Shown: positions 53,269 through 62,739 of the stretch, piece by piece | Layout of the letters: every line of letters begins with the position of its first letter | Numbering within the stretch: position 1 is the first letter of the stretch | From: Streptomyces sp. NBC_01717 | GTDB lineage: Bacteria > Actinomycetota > Actinomycetes > Streptomycetales > Streptomycetaceae | Length of the DNA: 64,000 nt | Direction of reading: 5' to 3' | NCBI RefSeq assembly: GCF_036248255.1 | Contig: NZ_CP109179.1 | Location: forward strand, 1 to 64,000 | The notes under the pieces: model-generated | Told to the model about the DNA's origin: nothing | What the model saw: the letters and a program-made list of their open reading frames with translations, nothing else | Databases searched by the model: none | Made by a program: the position numbers and the translations under genes

Positions 53269-53620
53269 GAAACCCCTCAGGTGCGGGCTGAGACCGTGGG
53301 GAAGGCTCAGCGGTTGTGTTGTCCCAGCGTGTGCCGGGACCGCAACTCTGACCGCTGCCGCCCCAGGTCAGAGCGTGCCCCGAGGGGCGTTACACAAAGG
53401 GGATATTTCTGTCACATGCACCTGTAACAGGAGCGACCCACTTGCGCCGAATCCCTGACAATCGTTGCATGCTACACCCACCCGCAACTCACCGCAGTCC
53501 ACCGTGACAGGTGCACCGCCTACCAACGTGCGCACACCCCGTACTACCTCAGGCGGAACCTGACGGTCCGTAACAGACCTTGCGCGGTCATCCTGAACAC
53601 CAGTTCGCGCTCCACGACCT

Positions 53621-53827
53621 GTGGCTGGCATGGTTGTCGAGCACGGCTCCGGTCTGGGCACCCAACGCTGGGTCATGGAGGGCGCGTTCGCCCACCTGCA
53701 CTGGTTCCGCCGCCTGCGGATCCGCTGGGAGATACGCGACGACATCCACGAAGATTTCCTCACCCTCGGATGCGCTCGAATCTGTTGGCGGCGATTGCGC
53801 TCTGTGTTTAGCGGTGCCGTGGACTAA
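53621..53827 (+). pseudogene. IS5-family transposase C-terminal fragment
   Basis: RWVMEGAFAHLHWFRRLRIR, then RDDIHEDFLTLGCARICWRR matches the conserved C-terminus of IS5-type transposases (catalytic Glu in the WVxE motif). No N-terminus and no inverted repeats seen. Confidence 0.6.
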
Positions 53828-53990
53828 TCACCCGCTGCAAGTCGGTTGAGAACTTCCACCGGGGTGAAGCTCCAGCCGACGAAGCGCGGTCCGCTCCAGT
53901 TGATGCCGATCATGTAGCCCTCTCGGGCGGCATCAGGCAGATCGCGATCGTCGAAGCAATGAACCCAGGTCAGGCCATACGAGGGCGTCG
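53824..53990 (-). pseudogene. C-terminal fragment, unknown family
   Basis: SYGLTWVHCFDDRDLPDAAR, then SGPRFVGWSFTPVEVLNRLA ends at 53824. No start is present; the upstream part is antisense to the repeat-protein fragment. Confidence 0.4.
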
Positions 53991-54031
53991 CCAGCCTCGA
54001 CCGACAAAGCGTCGATCCAAACCAACAGCCG

Positions 54032-54238
54032 TTGGCCATGTCAACGGTGGCCGGTGCACTGACCCAGGCCGGGCAACGCGAGGGCGCCGCTGACCTCGCA
54101 CGGCAAGCCATCGACCGCGCCCGCACCATCACCGATCCCGACCAACAGGCCCGGGCCCTGGCAGCCGTGGCGTGTGTCCACGGAGCGTCTTTGCCGGGAG
54201 GGCTTCTACTGGCAGAGGCGCCACTGTGGGATCCCTAG
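54032..54238 (+). pseudogene. Fragment of a tandem helical-repeat protein
   Basis: STVAGALTQAGQREGAADLA and TDPDQQARALAAVACVHG are one and a half copies of the ~30-residue Ala-rich repeat seen in large Streptomyces TPR-like proteins. Both ends are lost. Confidence 0.45.
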
Positions 54239-54370
54239 AGTCCTTGGTGGATCAGCCGGCTGCCGTAGACGTCACAGCGCTGGAAGAGGCGACGCACTGC
54301 GTCCGGCCCGGCTCCCATGCGGGGCCCTGTTGAGTTCGCTCGGCCCAGGACGGCAAGGCGCGCCCGGAGG

Positions 54371-54519
54371 TGCGTGAGAGCGCGGAGCGCCCGGTCCGGG
54401 CCGCAGCGCAGGCAGCCGACGACCTGCTGCACGTCATCGTGCCGCTCGTCGAGAACGAATCGCTGCTCCCCTACGACAGTGCATCCGCCCTCGCCCGCGC
54501 AGGCGCAGCCCCACACTGA
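54371..54519 (+). CDS. Possible small protein
   Basis: A GTG near 54371 opens about 49 residues (RAAAQAADDLLHVIVPLVEN, then ESLLPYDSASALARAGAAPH) with coding-like third-position bias. A stop at 54334 limits upstream extension. Family unknown. Confidence 0.3.
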
Positions 54520-54835
54520 ACCGCAGCAGGCCACCGCCACGTAGATGCCGTGTGCGTGCCTGCACGGGCACGCACGCGCGCGGCCAAGGCTGACAGCGCG
54601 CAGGAGATTCCGGAGGGCCGCGGAAGAGCTCCGCTGCGGCAAGGAAGGCGGCGAGGTCCCGCCGCAAGGCGCGGCACCACTGGTCCTGCCCGGCCCAGAC
54701 GGTCTCCACACGGCGGGTCGCTGCAGTCTGCGTGAGATCCGCCGCCCGGTGGGTGGCTTCCGCTGGCGTCGGAGCTGTCCTCACCTGCCACCTCACCCCG
54801 GCGGAGCCATTGCTCTGGGCCAAAGGCGATACCAC

Positions 54836-54852
54836 TGGTACCGTCGGTACCA
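54836..54852. promoter_or_regulatory. Operator palindrome at the second toxin-antitoxin pair
   Basis: TGGTACC (54836-54842), GTC, GGTACCA (54846-54852), ending on the first base of the antitoxin ATG. Same half-site type as 24217-24234. Confidence 0.6.
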
Positions 54853-55148
54853 TGCCAGAACCGAAGGCCATGAACCTACGCTTCCCCGACCCCGAGCAGC
54901 GGGCCGCGATCGCCGCCGCAGCCGCGCAGGAAGGAGTGAGCCTGCAGGAGTACATCCTCTCCGCTGCCTACGCCCGCGCGACCGCCGTGGAGCAGCGGTT
55001 CCTCGATGGCTTCAAAGAGTCGATGACGCGCAGCGGCGACGCGTTCGCCGCCGAACCCAGCAGCACCGACCCCTCCCCGGAGCAGCGGGCCGCCGAGCAG
55101 CAGGCCCGTGCCGAACTTCAGCAGCAGGAGCGGGGCCAGGCCGCGTGA
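54852..55148 (+). CDS. RHH-type antitoxin of the second Doc/Fic-like pair
   Basis: 98 residues from ATG 54852. NLRFPDPEQRAAIAAAAAQE and GVSLQEYILSAAYA resemble a ribbon-helix-helix fold, and a Glu/Gln-rich C-terminus follows. The start codon touches a TGGTACC/GGTACCA palindrome that fits autoregulation. The stop overlaps the toxin start (GTGA at 55145). Confidence 0.65.
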   Translation: MPEPKAMNLRFPDPEQRAAIAAAAAQEGVSLQEYILSAAYARATAVEQRFLDGFKESMTRSGDAFAAEPSSTDPSPEQRAAEQQARAELQQQERGQAA

Positions 55149-55531
55149 CCCAGCCCGAACCGCTCCACCCGCTCGGCATCACCTTCCTGCTGCACGCCGC
55201 CGAGCTCCTCGCCGGCGACCCGCAGGTCGACGACCTCGGACCGCTGTACGCGGCCGTCGCGCGGGTCAACGCCAGCGCCATGGAACGCGACATCTACGGC
55301 TCCGTGCACCTCAAGGCCGCCGCACTGCTGCAGACCCTGGTAAAACTCCCCTGCCTCGAGCACTCGGGCGAAGCCTTCGCCTGGCACTCGAGCGAGGCAT
55401 ACCTCGCCCTGAACGGACACCGGCTCGACTACCCGCCCAAAGCAGCCGTCGCCCTCGTACGCGACGCCGCCGCCGGAACACTGGGCGTCCCCCGCATCGC
55501 CCGCCAGCTGCGCGACTGGACCACCACCTGA
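55145..55531 (+). CDS. Doc/Fic-like toxin of the second pair
   Basis: 128 residues from GTG 55145. The layout matches the toxins at 23592 and 25324: ITFLLHAAELLAGDPQVDDL, LYAAVARVNASAMERDIYGS, AAALLQTLVKLPCLEHSG in the place of the Fic loop, and a C-terminal VPRIARQLRDW. The HPFxxGN motif is missing. The GTGA overlap with the antitoxin indicates coupling. Confidence 0.65.
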   Translation: MTQPEPLHPLGITFLLHAAELLAGDPQVDDLGPLYAAVARVNASAMERDIYGSVHLKAAALLQTLVKLPCLEHSGEAFAWHSSEAYLALNGHRLDYPPKAAVALVRDAAAGTLGVPRIARQLRDWTTT

Positions 55532-55622
55532 CCCGCCCGCAGCACCGTAACCGCCCCGGAACACCCCACAGCCAGGAGACCGGCCGAAAGGCCGAGACAT
55601 GGGAGCGTTTACTGGCTTGATG

Positions 55623-56612
55623 TCAGATGGCCCGGCTACCAGCGCTTGGTCTTTCTGCCAGGTCGTCGTGCCAATCCCAGCGCCCGGGGATCTCGCCGGT
55701 CTCCGGCCCAAGCGCGACCACGGTGTCGGTCACCTGATAGGTGACGCGGTAGGCCAGGACCTCGGTAGCCAGGTCCATCCACTGGGTCTTCTCCGCTGGC
55801 GGTACGGGGCCGAGGACCGTCACAAACCACATGGGCATCAATGAACGGTCGCGGATCGCGTCGGCCAGGCACCCGCGCAGCAGCGCGGTCAGCTCCTTCT
55901 CCGCCTTGTCGCTCTCCTCGAGCAGCGAGGCCTTCGTCTCGCGCAGCGCGTCGTCCTGGTCCAGGGCGGCGCGTGCCTGCTACGCGGGACCGTTCAGCTT
56001 CACGACGCGCTGGTGCTGGTTGTCCGCGTGGGCGCGGGCCGACTCGAAGGTGAGGGCTGCCTTCTGGTGTTCGGCTGCCTGCGGCGGTGTGGCGGCCAGG
56101 ACGGCGGCCGCTGCCACGACCTCGCTGCGGAGTTCGTCGCGCTCCTTCACGGCGCCCTTCAGGGCCCGGATGCTCGAGGTATGGGCGAGGCGCTGCTGCA
56201 CGCTGAGCAGCTCCGAGCGGATCTCCCGGCCGAGGGCGGCAATACGGGCCAGGTTCCTCCACAGCGGTTCGACGGTGTCGAAGTCGGCCTCAGGGGCGCC
56301 GTCGGCGATGCGGGAGGGGGCTTCCAGTGCCTGCACGCGGGCGACGAGCCGCTTGAGGTCCCGGCTGGTCTCCTTGATATGACAGCGGACGTCGCCGTCG
56401 AGGTTGCCCAGATCGTCCGTGACGGAGCTCAGGTCGCTCTCGACGCTACTGATGTCACCGCGGATGCCGCGCATCTCGTAGTCGAGGTCCTCCACGTAGC
56501 CGACCTTCGACTTGAGCGAGCTCACCTCGCTCTCGAGGTCGCTGACCTCGCTTTCCAGAGAATTGCCTCGCTGGTCGAGTCGCCGGATCTGGCTGCTGTA
56601 TTCGTCGCTCAT
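55623..56612 (-). pseudogene. Coiled-coil protein interrupted by an in-frame amber stop
   Basis: From ATG 56612: a coiled coil (SEVSDLESEVSSLKSKVGYV, RSELLSVQQRLAH) of 210 residues up to KLNGPA, then TAG at 55980-55982, then the same frame continues (ARAALDQDDALRETKASLLE, MWFVTVLGPVPPAEKTQWMD) to a stop at 55623. One base change (TAG from CAG or GAG) would restore a ~330-residue protein. The ATG overlaps the stop of the membrane gene upstream. Confidence 0.6.
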
Positions 56613-57145
56613 GCGTGGCCGCCCTTCTTGCCCGCCTCGGCGGGAGCTTGGGATGTTGCGATGGCGACGGCGATCCAGCCGGCGAAAATGGCGACAGGAA
56701 CCAGGACGAGATCACGCTCAGGCTGACGAGGGCTACCAGCACCCCGACGATGTGCAGACCGACAGCGGTCCTGCGGCGGTGCACGTGGTCGCCGGCACCG
56801 GCCTTCTGGGCAGAACCGGCCAAGGCCCCCAAGAAGTGCGGTACGAGAGGCATCAGCCGCCAAAGCGTGTGACCGAGGATGAAGACGAAGGCGATCAGCG
56901 CAGCGCCGACCACAGCCTGCCCACACCACGACCAGGTGACGGTTCGCTGACTGAGCCGAAGCTGGGGCTCGGCTAACCGCTCCGGGATCGTCCTCTCGAA
57001 CTGCAGCAGCCTCTCGGTGTTGCTCACCAGCCGCGCGTACTCGACCGCGAACTGATCGTCACCAGCCGAAAGCTTCACCACCTCGGCATGGCGCGCCCTG
57101 ACCATTTTCTGGAGCCTCGCGTACTCGCTGATCGAGGCGGGGGGG
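56609..57145 (-). pseudogene. Membrane protein gene, 5' truncated and frameshifted
   Basis: The coding frame (ISEYARLQKMVRARHAEVVK..., spans VVGAALIAFVFILGHTLW and VGLHIVGVLVALVSLSVI) breaks near 56705 and continues in another frame as LVLVPVAIFAGWIAVAIATS to a stop at 56609. The frame also runs upstream of ATG 57105 without a start until the IS relic near 57150, so the true N-terminus was lost. It was the first gene of an operon with the coiled-coil gene. Confidence 0.55.
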
Positions 57146-57157
57146 CCTTGGCCGGGG

Positions 57158-57235
57158 CATCGACGGTGTTGCGTCGGCGGTAAACCTTGCGGTCGAAGCC
57201 GGGTGGCCGGCCGCCGCTGTGCCGGTGCCGTTTCT
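57158..57235 (-). pseudogene. IS5/IS427 transposase fragment
   Basis: RHRHSGGRPPGFDRKVYRRR-NTVDA matches the region around the third catalytic residue (compare RGGRPTGFDSERYKKRNTVE at about 45.9 kb). It truncates the membrane-protein gene. Confidence 0.6.
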
Positions 57236-57772
57236 TACGCTCACCCCCTCGAACCGGCCGAGCTGCGCTTCGAAGAACACTGCGTGCCTGGCGACGTCGA
57301 CGCTGCGAATCGGTCAGCTCGGCGGTGGTGCCCGAGGTCCACTTCGGCAAAAGTCGCCGAGCTCGCAACCCACGGAACGACCGTGGTGGCCCGTCGCACC
57401 GCACCCTGAGCCGCAAGCGGTCACGGTAAGGGTCACCTTGACTCGCGCTAGTCAGCCCGCCTGGGCAGGCGGGCCGTCTGCTCGATACACCCTGGAACCA
57501 CGCGAAGGGGCCCCGCGGAACGTGCGACGGACCCACGGGGCCCACGAGTACCGTCCCGTCAGGATACCCATACCGACCGTACGGGCAACCAGCACTGACT
57601 GCCCGTCGAGGAGGCCTCTGTGTGGTCCACGTCGAGCTTGACGGAACATACGGCGTAGATCCGAACCTGCTGTTTCTCCATGAGGCATCATCGAGCACGA
57701 GTTGTCCCATGAGCCGCGCTCCCCGGTGTCTGAGCGGCCGCCCGATCACGCACGCATGAGGTCCCGTGCCGG
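57236..57772. other. No gene recognised
   Basis: About 540 bp between the IS relic and the Tn3-type fragment, with no protein-like frame on either strand. Confidence 0.35.
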
Positions 57773-58024
57773 GTGGCCGGGCACCCAAGGCTGAGCCGGG
57801 ACCAACCCGGACGCATCGACGCCACCGTCCCCCAGCTCCGCGCCGATGGACACGAGATCCGCGATGCGGACGTGACCCGCCTGTCCCCGCTCAAGCACAA
57901 GAATCTGAACGTGGTGGGCCGCTGCAGCTTCACCGCCACCCATCCGGCGGGTGGCATCCTGCGCCCCCTGCGGGCCCCGGATGCGGCCGGGCTCGATGAC
58001 GATGAGGGCTGCGCGGAAGGCTGA
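57773..58024 (+). pseudogene. Tn3-family transposase C-terminal fragment
   Basis: GRIDATVPQLRADGHEIRDA, DVTRLSPLKHKNLNVVGRCS and GGILRPLRAPDAAGLDDD match the extreme C-terminus of Tn3-type transposases. No inverted repeat of the Tn3 type was recognised nearby. Confidence 0.65.
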
Positions 58025-58120
58025 CAGTGTCAGGAGGCGACCGGGGCACCGATCAGCTTGTTGGCCCCTGCCGCTGAGCCAGACGCGGTTCGCCAAGCTG
58101 GACACACTGACTCGGTCACC

Positions 58121-58172
58121 GTTTGTCTGATTGATATAAAATAGAGCAATTGCTAGCTATTTAGGTTCTTAT
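58121..58172. promoter_or_regulatory. AT-rich promoter-like segment
   Basis: The most AT-rich stretch in the window (TTGATATAAAATAGAGCAAT, then AGCAATTGCT, a palindrome). It lies about 90-130 bp upstream of the gene at 58257 and probably carries its promoter. Confidence 0.45.
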
Positions 58173-58256
58173 GGGGGATTGTGCCTCTTGGGTGATGACC
58201 CTTGGATGATCAAGGGAGCCGCCCCGTTGGCGGGGCTGTGACAGAAGGGTGCGCCC

Positions 58257-58880
58257 ATGCCGGAGATCCGGACCTCAGCAGAACGACTGGAGCGGGTACG
58301 CGAAACACTGGAGGGCTTCCAGGGGGCCCGGGCCGCTTGCCGGGCCGCACGGCGGCAGGACCTGAGCCGAGGACAGAACCTGCTGCTGGGGGCGGCCCTG
58401 CACGCTGCGGCCCGTCTGGAACAGGGCCTGGAGCCCACCATGCTGGAAGAACAGCTGTTGCAGATGCTGCGGGCCGGCGCGGACGACGACACGGAAGTCG
58501 CTTCCTGGGGGCGCCTGTTCGCCGAACAGCGAACCGCGCGCGGCGGGGTGAAGGTGTTCCCCTCCACGGTCAACAGCCTGGATGTGCAGAGCGGTTACGG
58601 CATGCAGGACCTGCTCGCCGACCTTGCGGAGCTCACCCCGGAGATCGTGGCGCAGCCGAACGTGCAGGTCATCGACATCACCGGGACTGATCCGGAGGAG
58701 TCGACGGACAGTGAGGAGTTCCTCCAAGCGCTCGACGAGTACGGCAGCGGCGTCACGGTGCTCGCCGCACCCACGGGTGCGGAGCAGAAGGCCCGGGGCG
58801 GTGACCGGTCCGCCGGTGAAGCTGCTGCTGAAGCCGCAGAGGTTCGTGTGCGAGCGCCGGTCAGGCGAGGTTGGCCATGA
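58257..58880 (+). CDS. Hypothetical helical protein upstream of the beta-propeller gene
   Basis: 207 residues from ATG 58257. Helical and acidic: ERVRETLEGFQGARAACRAA, EEQLLQMLRAGADDDTEVAS, YGMQDLLADLAELTPEIVAQ. No membrane span or signal peptide. The last 26 residues overlap the next gene in another frame and are Arg-rich, unlike the rest. Either the genes overlap by 80 bp or a frameshift has split one long protein. Confidence 0.55.
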   Translation: MPEIRTSAERLERVRETLEGFQGARAACRAARRQDLSRGQNLLLGAALHAAARLEQGLEPTMLEEQLLQMLRAGADDDTEVASWGRLFAEQRTARGGVKVFPSTVNSLDVQSGYGMQDLLADLAELTPEIVAQPNVQVIDITGTDPEESTDSEEFLQALDEYGSGVTVLAAPTGAEQKARGGDRSAGEAAAEAAEVRVRAPVRRGWP

Positions 58881-60228
58881 CGAGATCTACTGGGCGATGT
58901 CGGCGGGCGCCGACTCCGGCGAGAAGAAGTCCTTCAAGACGCCCGAGTTCGGCAGCGTACAGACGGGCAGCGACCGTGCTTTCACCGGCGGCCACGCCGG
59001 CATCCTCATCGACGGGTGGGTACGCGGCCATGTGTCGCTGAACATCGAGTGCTGGGAGGCCGACGACAGCTCGGGCGGCTTCTACAACAAGATGCGCGAG
59101 GTCCTGAACACCCTGGCCGAGCGCCTCGCAGACGGGGCGAAGAGCCAGACCTACGAACCGCCCGAGCACGGCGGGGCCAACCCCGAGGGCTGGGCCGCAT
59201 TGCTGTCGGTCGTCGCGCAGCTCGTCAACGCCCTGCTGGGCTGGCTGACCAACGACGACGACCTGGTGTGTGAACGCACCATCGGTCTCGACCGCGCCGC
59301 GCTGGACCGCTACTTCACCGCCAGTGGCTACGCGGCAAACTGGCTCTTCAACGGCGGAGGGGGCGGCTCGCACCGCCTGTGGCTGCACGGCACCCTCACG
59401 CCCTACGAGGTCAAACCGCGCTACCGCGAGCTGTCCAGTGCCGGCAGCCAATGGGGCACGCCGGGGTATCTCGCTGACCGCCGCGGCATGAGCCTGCCTG
59501 CCGTCGGCGTCTCCTGGGCCAACAACTTCACAAGGCCCGGCATTCTCTACACCGACGCGGCAGCCGACCAACTGTTCTGGGCCGATAACACCAACGACAT
59601 GGGCGGCCCCATCCACGGCGCGCACACCATCGTCCCGGCCGCAGGCGTCGAGTTCAACGGCAAGGTGCATTGCGTGTTCACCGGCCGCGACGGCCGGGTG
59701 TACTGGACCGTCCGCACCGGCACCACCTGGAGCGCGCCTGCGGGCACCACCTGGGGCAGCCGCCACTCACCTGCGCTGGCCGTACACGACAACAAGCTGT
59801 ACTGCGCCCACACCGGCGTGGGCGGAGACCTCTGGCTCGCCACCTTCACCGGCAGCTCCTGGGGCACCCCCACCCAGCTCGGAAGCTGGCGCACAACCAG
59901 CGGCCCGGCACTCGCCACCCACGGAAGCCCGGCCAAGCTCCAATGCGCCCACCGCGGCGCCACGGACACCATCTGGGTCGCTTCCCTCAACGGCACCACC
60001 TGGGCCGATCCCACCGAGATCAGTCCCAGCACCGTCAAAACGAACGAGACTCCGGCCCTCGCCTCCTTCGACGGCCAGTTGCACGTCGCCTACCGCGGCC
60101 ACAACCACAACCTCTTCGTGATCCCCCCGTTCGGCTCCTCATCGCGACCCATCGAGATCCAGTCCGATGGATACGGCTCCCCCTCCCTCGCCGTCCACGG
60201 CGGCAAGCTCTACGCCTTCCGGGCATAG
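58801..60228 (+). CDS. Protein with C-terminal beta-propeller (PLL/tachylectin-like) repeats
   Basis: 475 residues from GTG 58801. The N-terminal ~200 residues (LLLKPQRFVCERRSGEVGHD, VSLNIECWEADDSSGGFYNK) are not recognised. The C-terminal ~270 residues hold five or six repeats of about 45 residues with Trp/Tyr positions: ALAVHDNKLYCAHTGVGGDL, GPALATHGSPAKLQCAHRG, ALASFDGQLHVAYRGHNHNL, SLAVHGGKLYAFRA. These fit a lectin-type beta-propeller that binds sugars. There is no signal peptide, so export would need another route. The terminator follows at 60492-60538. Confidence 0.6.
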   Translation: MTGPPVKLLLKPQRFVCERRSGEVGHDEIYWAMSAGADSGEKKSFKTPEFGSVQTGSDRAFTGGHAGILIDGWVRGHVSLNIECWEADDSSGGFYNKMREVLNTLAERLADGAKSQTYEPPEHGGANPEGWAALLSVVAQLVNALLGWLTNDDDLVCERTIGLDRAALDRYFTASGYAANWLFNGGGGGSHRLWLHGTLTPYEVKPRYRELSSAGSQWGTPGYLADRRGMSLPAVGVSWANNFTRPGILYTDAAADQLFWADNTNDMGGPIHGAHTIVPAAGVEFNGKVHCVFTGRDGRVYWTVRTGTTWSAPAGTTWGSRHSPALAVHDNKLYCAHTGVGGDLWLATFTGSSWGTPTQLGSWRTTSGPALATHGSPAKLQCAHRGATDTIWVASLNGTTWADPTEISPSTVKTNETPALASFDGQLHVAYRGHNHNLFVIPPFGSSSRPIEIQSDGYGSPSLAVHGGKLYAFRA

Positions 60229-60491
60229 CGTCCAGACGACGTCGGTCCCTGTGGGAGTCCGCGTGTGAGACCGAGTTCCTACGTGAAATGGGTAAACCGT
60301 GGGTTCGAGCTTTCCGAAGGGAGTTCGTAGTCGAACCGCCGGGTGGTGCTGCCGTAACCGTACCCAGGCGGACTCGGGTTCGTCCTGGCTCGCCGAAGCG
60401 AGGGCCGGGCGGTAACCCCGCACCAGTGACAGATGACGGCGATCAACGCTGGCCCGTTGGGAGGTCGCGATGGCCCGGTAGGTCCGGACTT
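60229..60491. other. No gene recognised
   Basis: About 260 bp between the propeller gene and its terminator-like hairpin. No gene-like frame; no tRNA fold was found. Confidence 0.35.
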
Positions 60492-60538
60492 GCAGCGAGC
60501 CCTCCACCCCGTCGATACCGGGGTGGAGGGCTCGCTGC
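60492..60538. terminator. 20-bp perfect hairpin
   Basis: GCAGCGAGCCCTCCACCCCG (60492-60511), a 7-nt loop, and its exact complement (60519-60538). It is the strongest hairpin in the window. It is 260 bp past the propeller gene. Confidence 0.7.
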
Positions 60539-60552
60539 CCTTATAGGGTGGC

Positions 60553-60640
60553 TACGCGCTGGTGCCGCGGCCGGGGGCGATCACCAGCTGGGTGGGGTCC
60601 GTGATGCCGATGTTGTAGGCCGTAGCGCTGACCGCAGGAG
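60553..60640 (-). pseudogene. C-terminal gene fragment
   Basis: AVSATAYNIGITDPTQLVIA-PGRGTSA ends at a stop at 60553. Nothing recognisable precedes it on the minus strand. The family is unknown. Confidence 0.35.
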
Positions 60641-60868
60641 AGCCACGACGACAGCCTCACAGACCTCCCCGTCCACTCCGACACCCCCTTCTTCCCGTTC
60701 CTCCGGGTGCATCGTTAATCGCGCGGGATCCCCTGAAGCCCTCCCCTGGCAGAGGTCCCGCTCGGATCCCGCGTGGAGCTCGGCGGGCCCCCGGGAGGGC
60801 CCGAGATCACTGCTCCGTCACAGGCCGAGGAACGCGCCAAGTAGCTGACGGCTGTTTCTCCCCCCATT

Positions 60869-60895
60869 CAGCCGCCGGGGCGTCCCCGGCGGCTG
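60869..60895. terminator. 12-bp hairpin after the 60964 gene
   Basis: CAGCCGCCGGGG (60869-60880), CGT, CCCCGGCGGCTG (60884-60895). It is about 70 bp past the end of the minus-strand gene at 60964-61473. Confidence 0.6.
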
Positions 60896-60963
60896 CCGTC
60901 AACAAACCAACCACCGCTAGGGGTGCCGTGGCGCGACGATGTGCAGGTTCTCTGCCGCTGGCT

Positions 60964-61473
60964 TCAGAGCCGGTGCAGCACCAGATGCCCGATCGTCACT
61001 CCCAGGTCCCATGCGGGCAGCCAGAGACGGCCCGGCCCGGCGGCGCTGCCCCCGTCTCCTGTCGGCGCAGGCCCCACTACGCGGCCCGGCAGCAGCAGTT
61101 CCGTCCCGGTCAGCCTGCGCCAGGCCGCCTCGGCAAACGTCAGATCCGGGTCCGGACGGCCCGTGGCGCGGCTCCTGGCGGTCAGCCGTTCCAGCTTCGC
61201 CGACGCCCACGCGTGCCAGGTGTCGGGATCGGACGTCACTCTCGTCCAGTAGTCCCGCTGGTCCTCGTCGAAGTACGTCACGAACTCGGCGATGCGAGGC
61301 GACACGAACACCGTCACCGCGAGGGCGGCGCGTCCGCACCGGTACTCCTGCGACCCGCGCGGCAGCACATCCGCGACGACCATCAGGCGGTCGGCGAGGT
61401 CGTCGGCGCACATCCACCGCATCGGGACCGTCAGTTCGCCACCGCTGAACTCGTCGACACTCTCGGGAAGCAC
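60964..61473 (-). CDS. Hypothetical protein
   Basis: 169 residues from ATG 61473. Acidic, with MRWMCADDLADRLMVVADVL, IAEFVTYFDEDQRDYWTRVT and a Gly/Ala-rich loop before a C-terminal WLPAWDLGVTIGHLVLHRL. No recognised domain. Its start is just after the end of the SCP pseudogene, so the two may once have formed an operon. Confidence 0.45.
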   Translation of the reverse strand: MLPESVDEFSGGELTVPMRWMCADDLADRLMVVADVLPRGSQEYRCGRAALAVTVFVSPRIAEFVTYFDEDQRDYWTRVTSDPDTWHAWASAKLERLTARSRATGRPDPDLTFAEAAWRRLTGTELLLPGRVVGPAPTGDGGSAAGPGRLWLPAWDLGVTIGHLVLHRL

Positions 61474-61479
61474 GCCCCG

Positions 61480-61937
61480 TCACCTCCGCTCGGACTCGTA
61501 GCCGACGTTCTGCATCCACCAAGGGCCATTGAGCGCGAGATGGACTCCGACGCCGATCGCCGCGAGACCGGCGCCCACAATGTTGGCGCGGTGCCCCGGG
61601 CTGTTCATCCAGGCCCGGACCACGAAGGGCGCGTTCGCCTGGCCGCGCGCGATGTTCTCGGCAGCGGGCTCCGGATACCCGCGGCGCGCATCCGGTCCGC
61701 CGCCAGCGCACTGCCGGGAGCCTCGTGCGCGGCCAGACGAACACGCCGTCATGTCGCCACTGCGCGCCCGCGACAGGTGCGCAGCCGCTCGTCGACGCAG
61801 AGCGGTGGCAGTCCCGTGCCGGGACGCCAGCCGTTGACCCAGGAACGCTGCTGCCCGGTGGCGCACAGCGACTCGAGCCACAGGCACCAGGACCGGCTTG
61901 GCAGCGCTACCGTGCTGCCCGTCGATCGCCATGTCAC
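61480..61937 (-). pseudogene. Broken SCP/CAP-domain protein
   Basis: The C-terminal half of a CAP domain is clear: AAENIARGQANAPFVVRAWM, NSPGHRANIVGAGLAAIGVG, and WWMQNVGYE. The N-terminal half (GTGLPPLCVDERLRTC) is in another frame, so at least one frameshift near 61780 splits the gene. CAP proteins are secreted. No signal peptide can be placed here. Confidence 0.55.
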
Positions 61938-62334
61938 CCCTCAGCACACACAGAAAAGACTCTTTGCAAAGGGATACGCACGGTATGCAGGTTCAGCTCG
62001 ATCGGTTTTCCGTGTGACTGCGGTGAAGGAGCAGGAAGCGACAAGGGCGGGAACGTCGCGGCACTGTGTTCCTGGCCGGGCAGGTCGGGCCGGCAGGAAC
62101 GTCGAGTTCTGTTGCGGTGCCTGGTCTGCGCGTCGCTGCCACAAAAGATGAAGCTGCCGAAGTGTCAACGCTTCACGAATCCGCCTGTCGATCTACAACG
62201 GCCCGCAGCAGCCGCTTCGCAGTGCTTCGCCCCGCCGGACAGTCCCAACGGGGCGAAGGTAGCCTGGCCCGAAACTCGTCAACAGCATCGTGGACGGGAA
62301 CCGGCCACACCATGAGAGTGTGCCGCCCGCGAGG

Positions 62335-62739
62335 TTACGGTTCCCGGTCCAGGGGGATCTGCAGGGTGACGAGCGCGCCGCCGCGACCGACGGTCACGGG
62401 ATAGGTGACGCCGGACCGCTTGCCGCTCAGGACGTTGTCGAGGTCGTTGACGGTAGGCGTGAGGATTCCGGCGACCTCGACAATACGGTCACCAGGCACC
62501 AGACCGACCGCAACAGTGTTGCTGCCCGGGCCACCGCAGGACCGGCATGGCCATATCCCTGCCTCCCGGCGGCGCAGCTCCTCCTCGCGCTCCTGGCGGC
62601 GGCATTCTTCATGGGCTTCGCGCTCCAGGCTGCGCTGGTCATCGCGGGCGTGGTACCCGCCATCTGGTGCCGGTGTTGGTGAGGGCGTCGGTGATCGGCT
62701 GCCAGTCGCTGTGGCGGAGCAACCCACCGCACTTGCCAC
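62335..62739 (-). pseudogene. PDZ-domain relic with coiled-coil piece
   Basis: The C-terminal part (GLVPGDRIVEVAGILTPTVN, VTVGRGGALVTLQIPLD) is a PDZ domain like those in S1C and S2P proteases. It joins an unrelated coiled-coil stretch (REAHEECRRQEREEELRRRE) and a low-complexity N-terminus. The protease part is missing. Probably a recombined fragment. Confidence 0.45.

Noticed and set aside
60239..60340. Possible tRNA or small RNA
   Set aside because: No cloverleaf with a TTC-type T-loop could be folded by eye, so no RNA gene is claimed.
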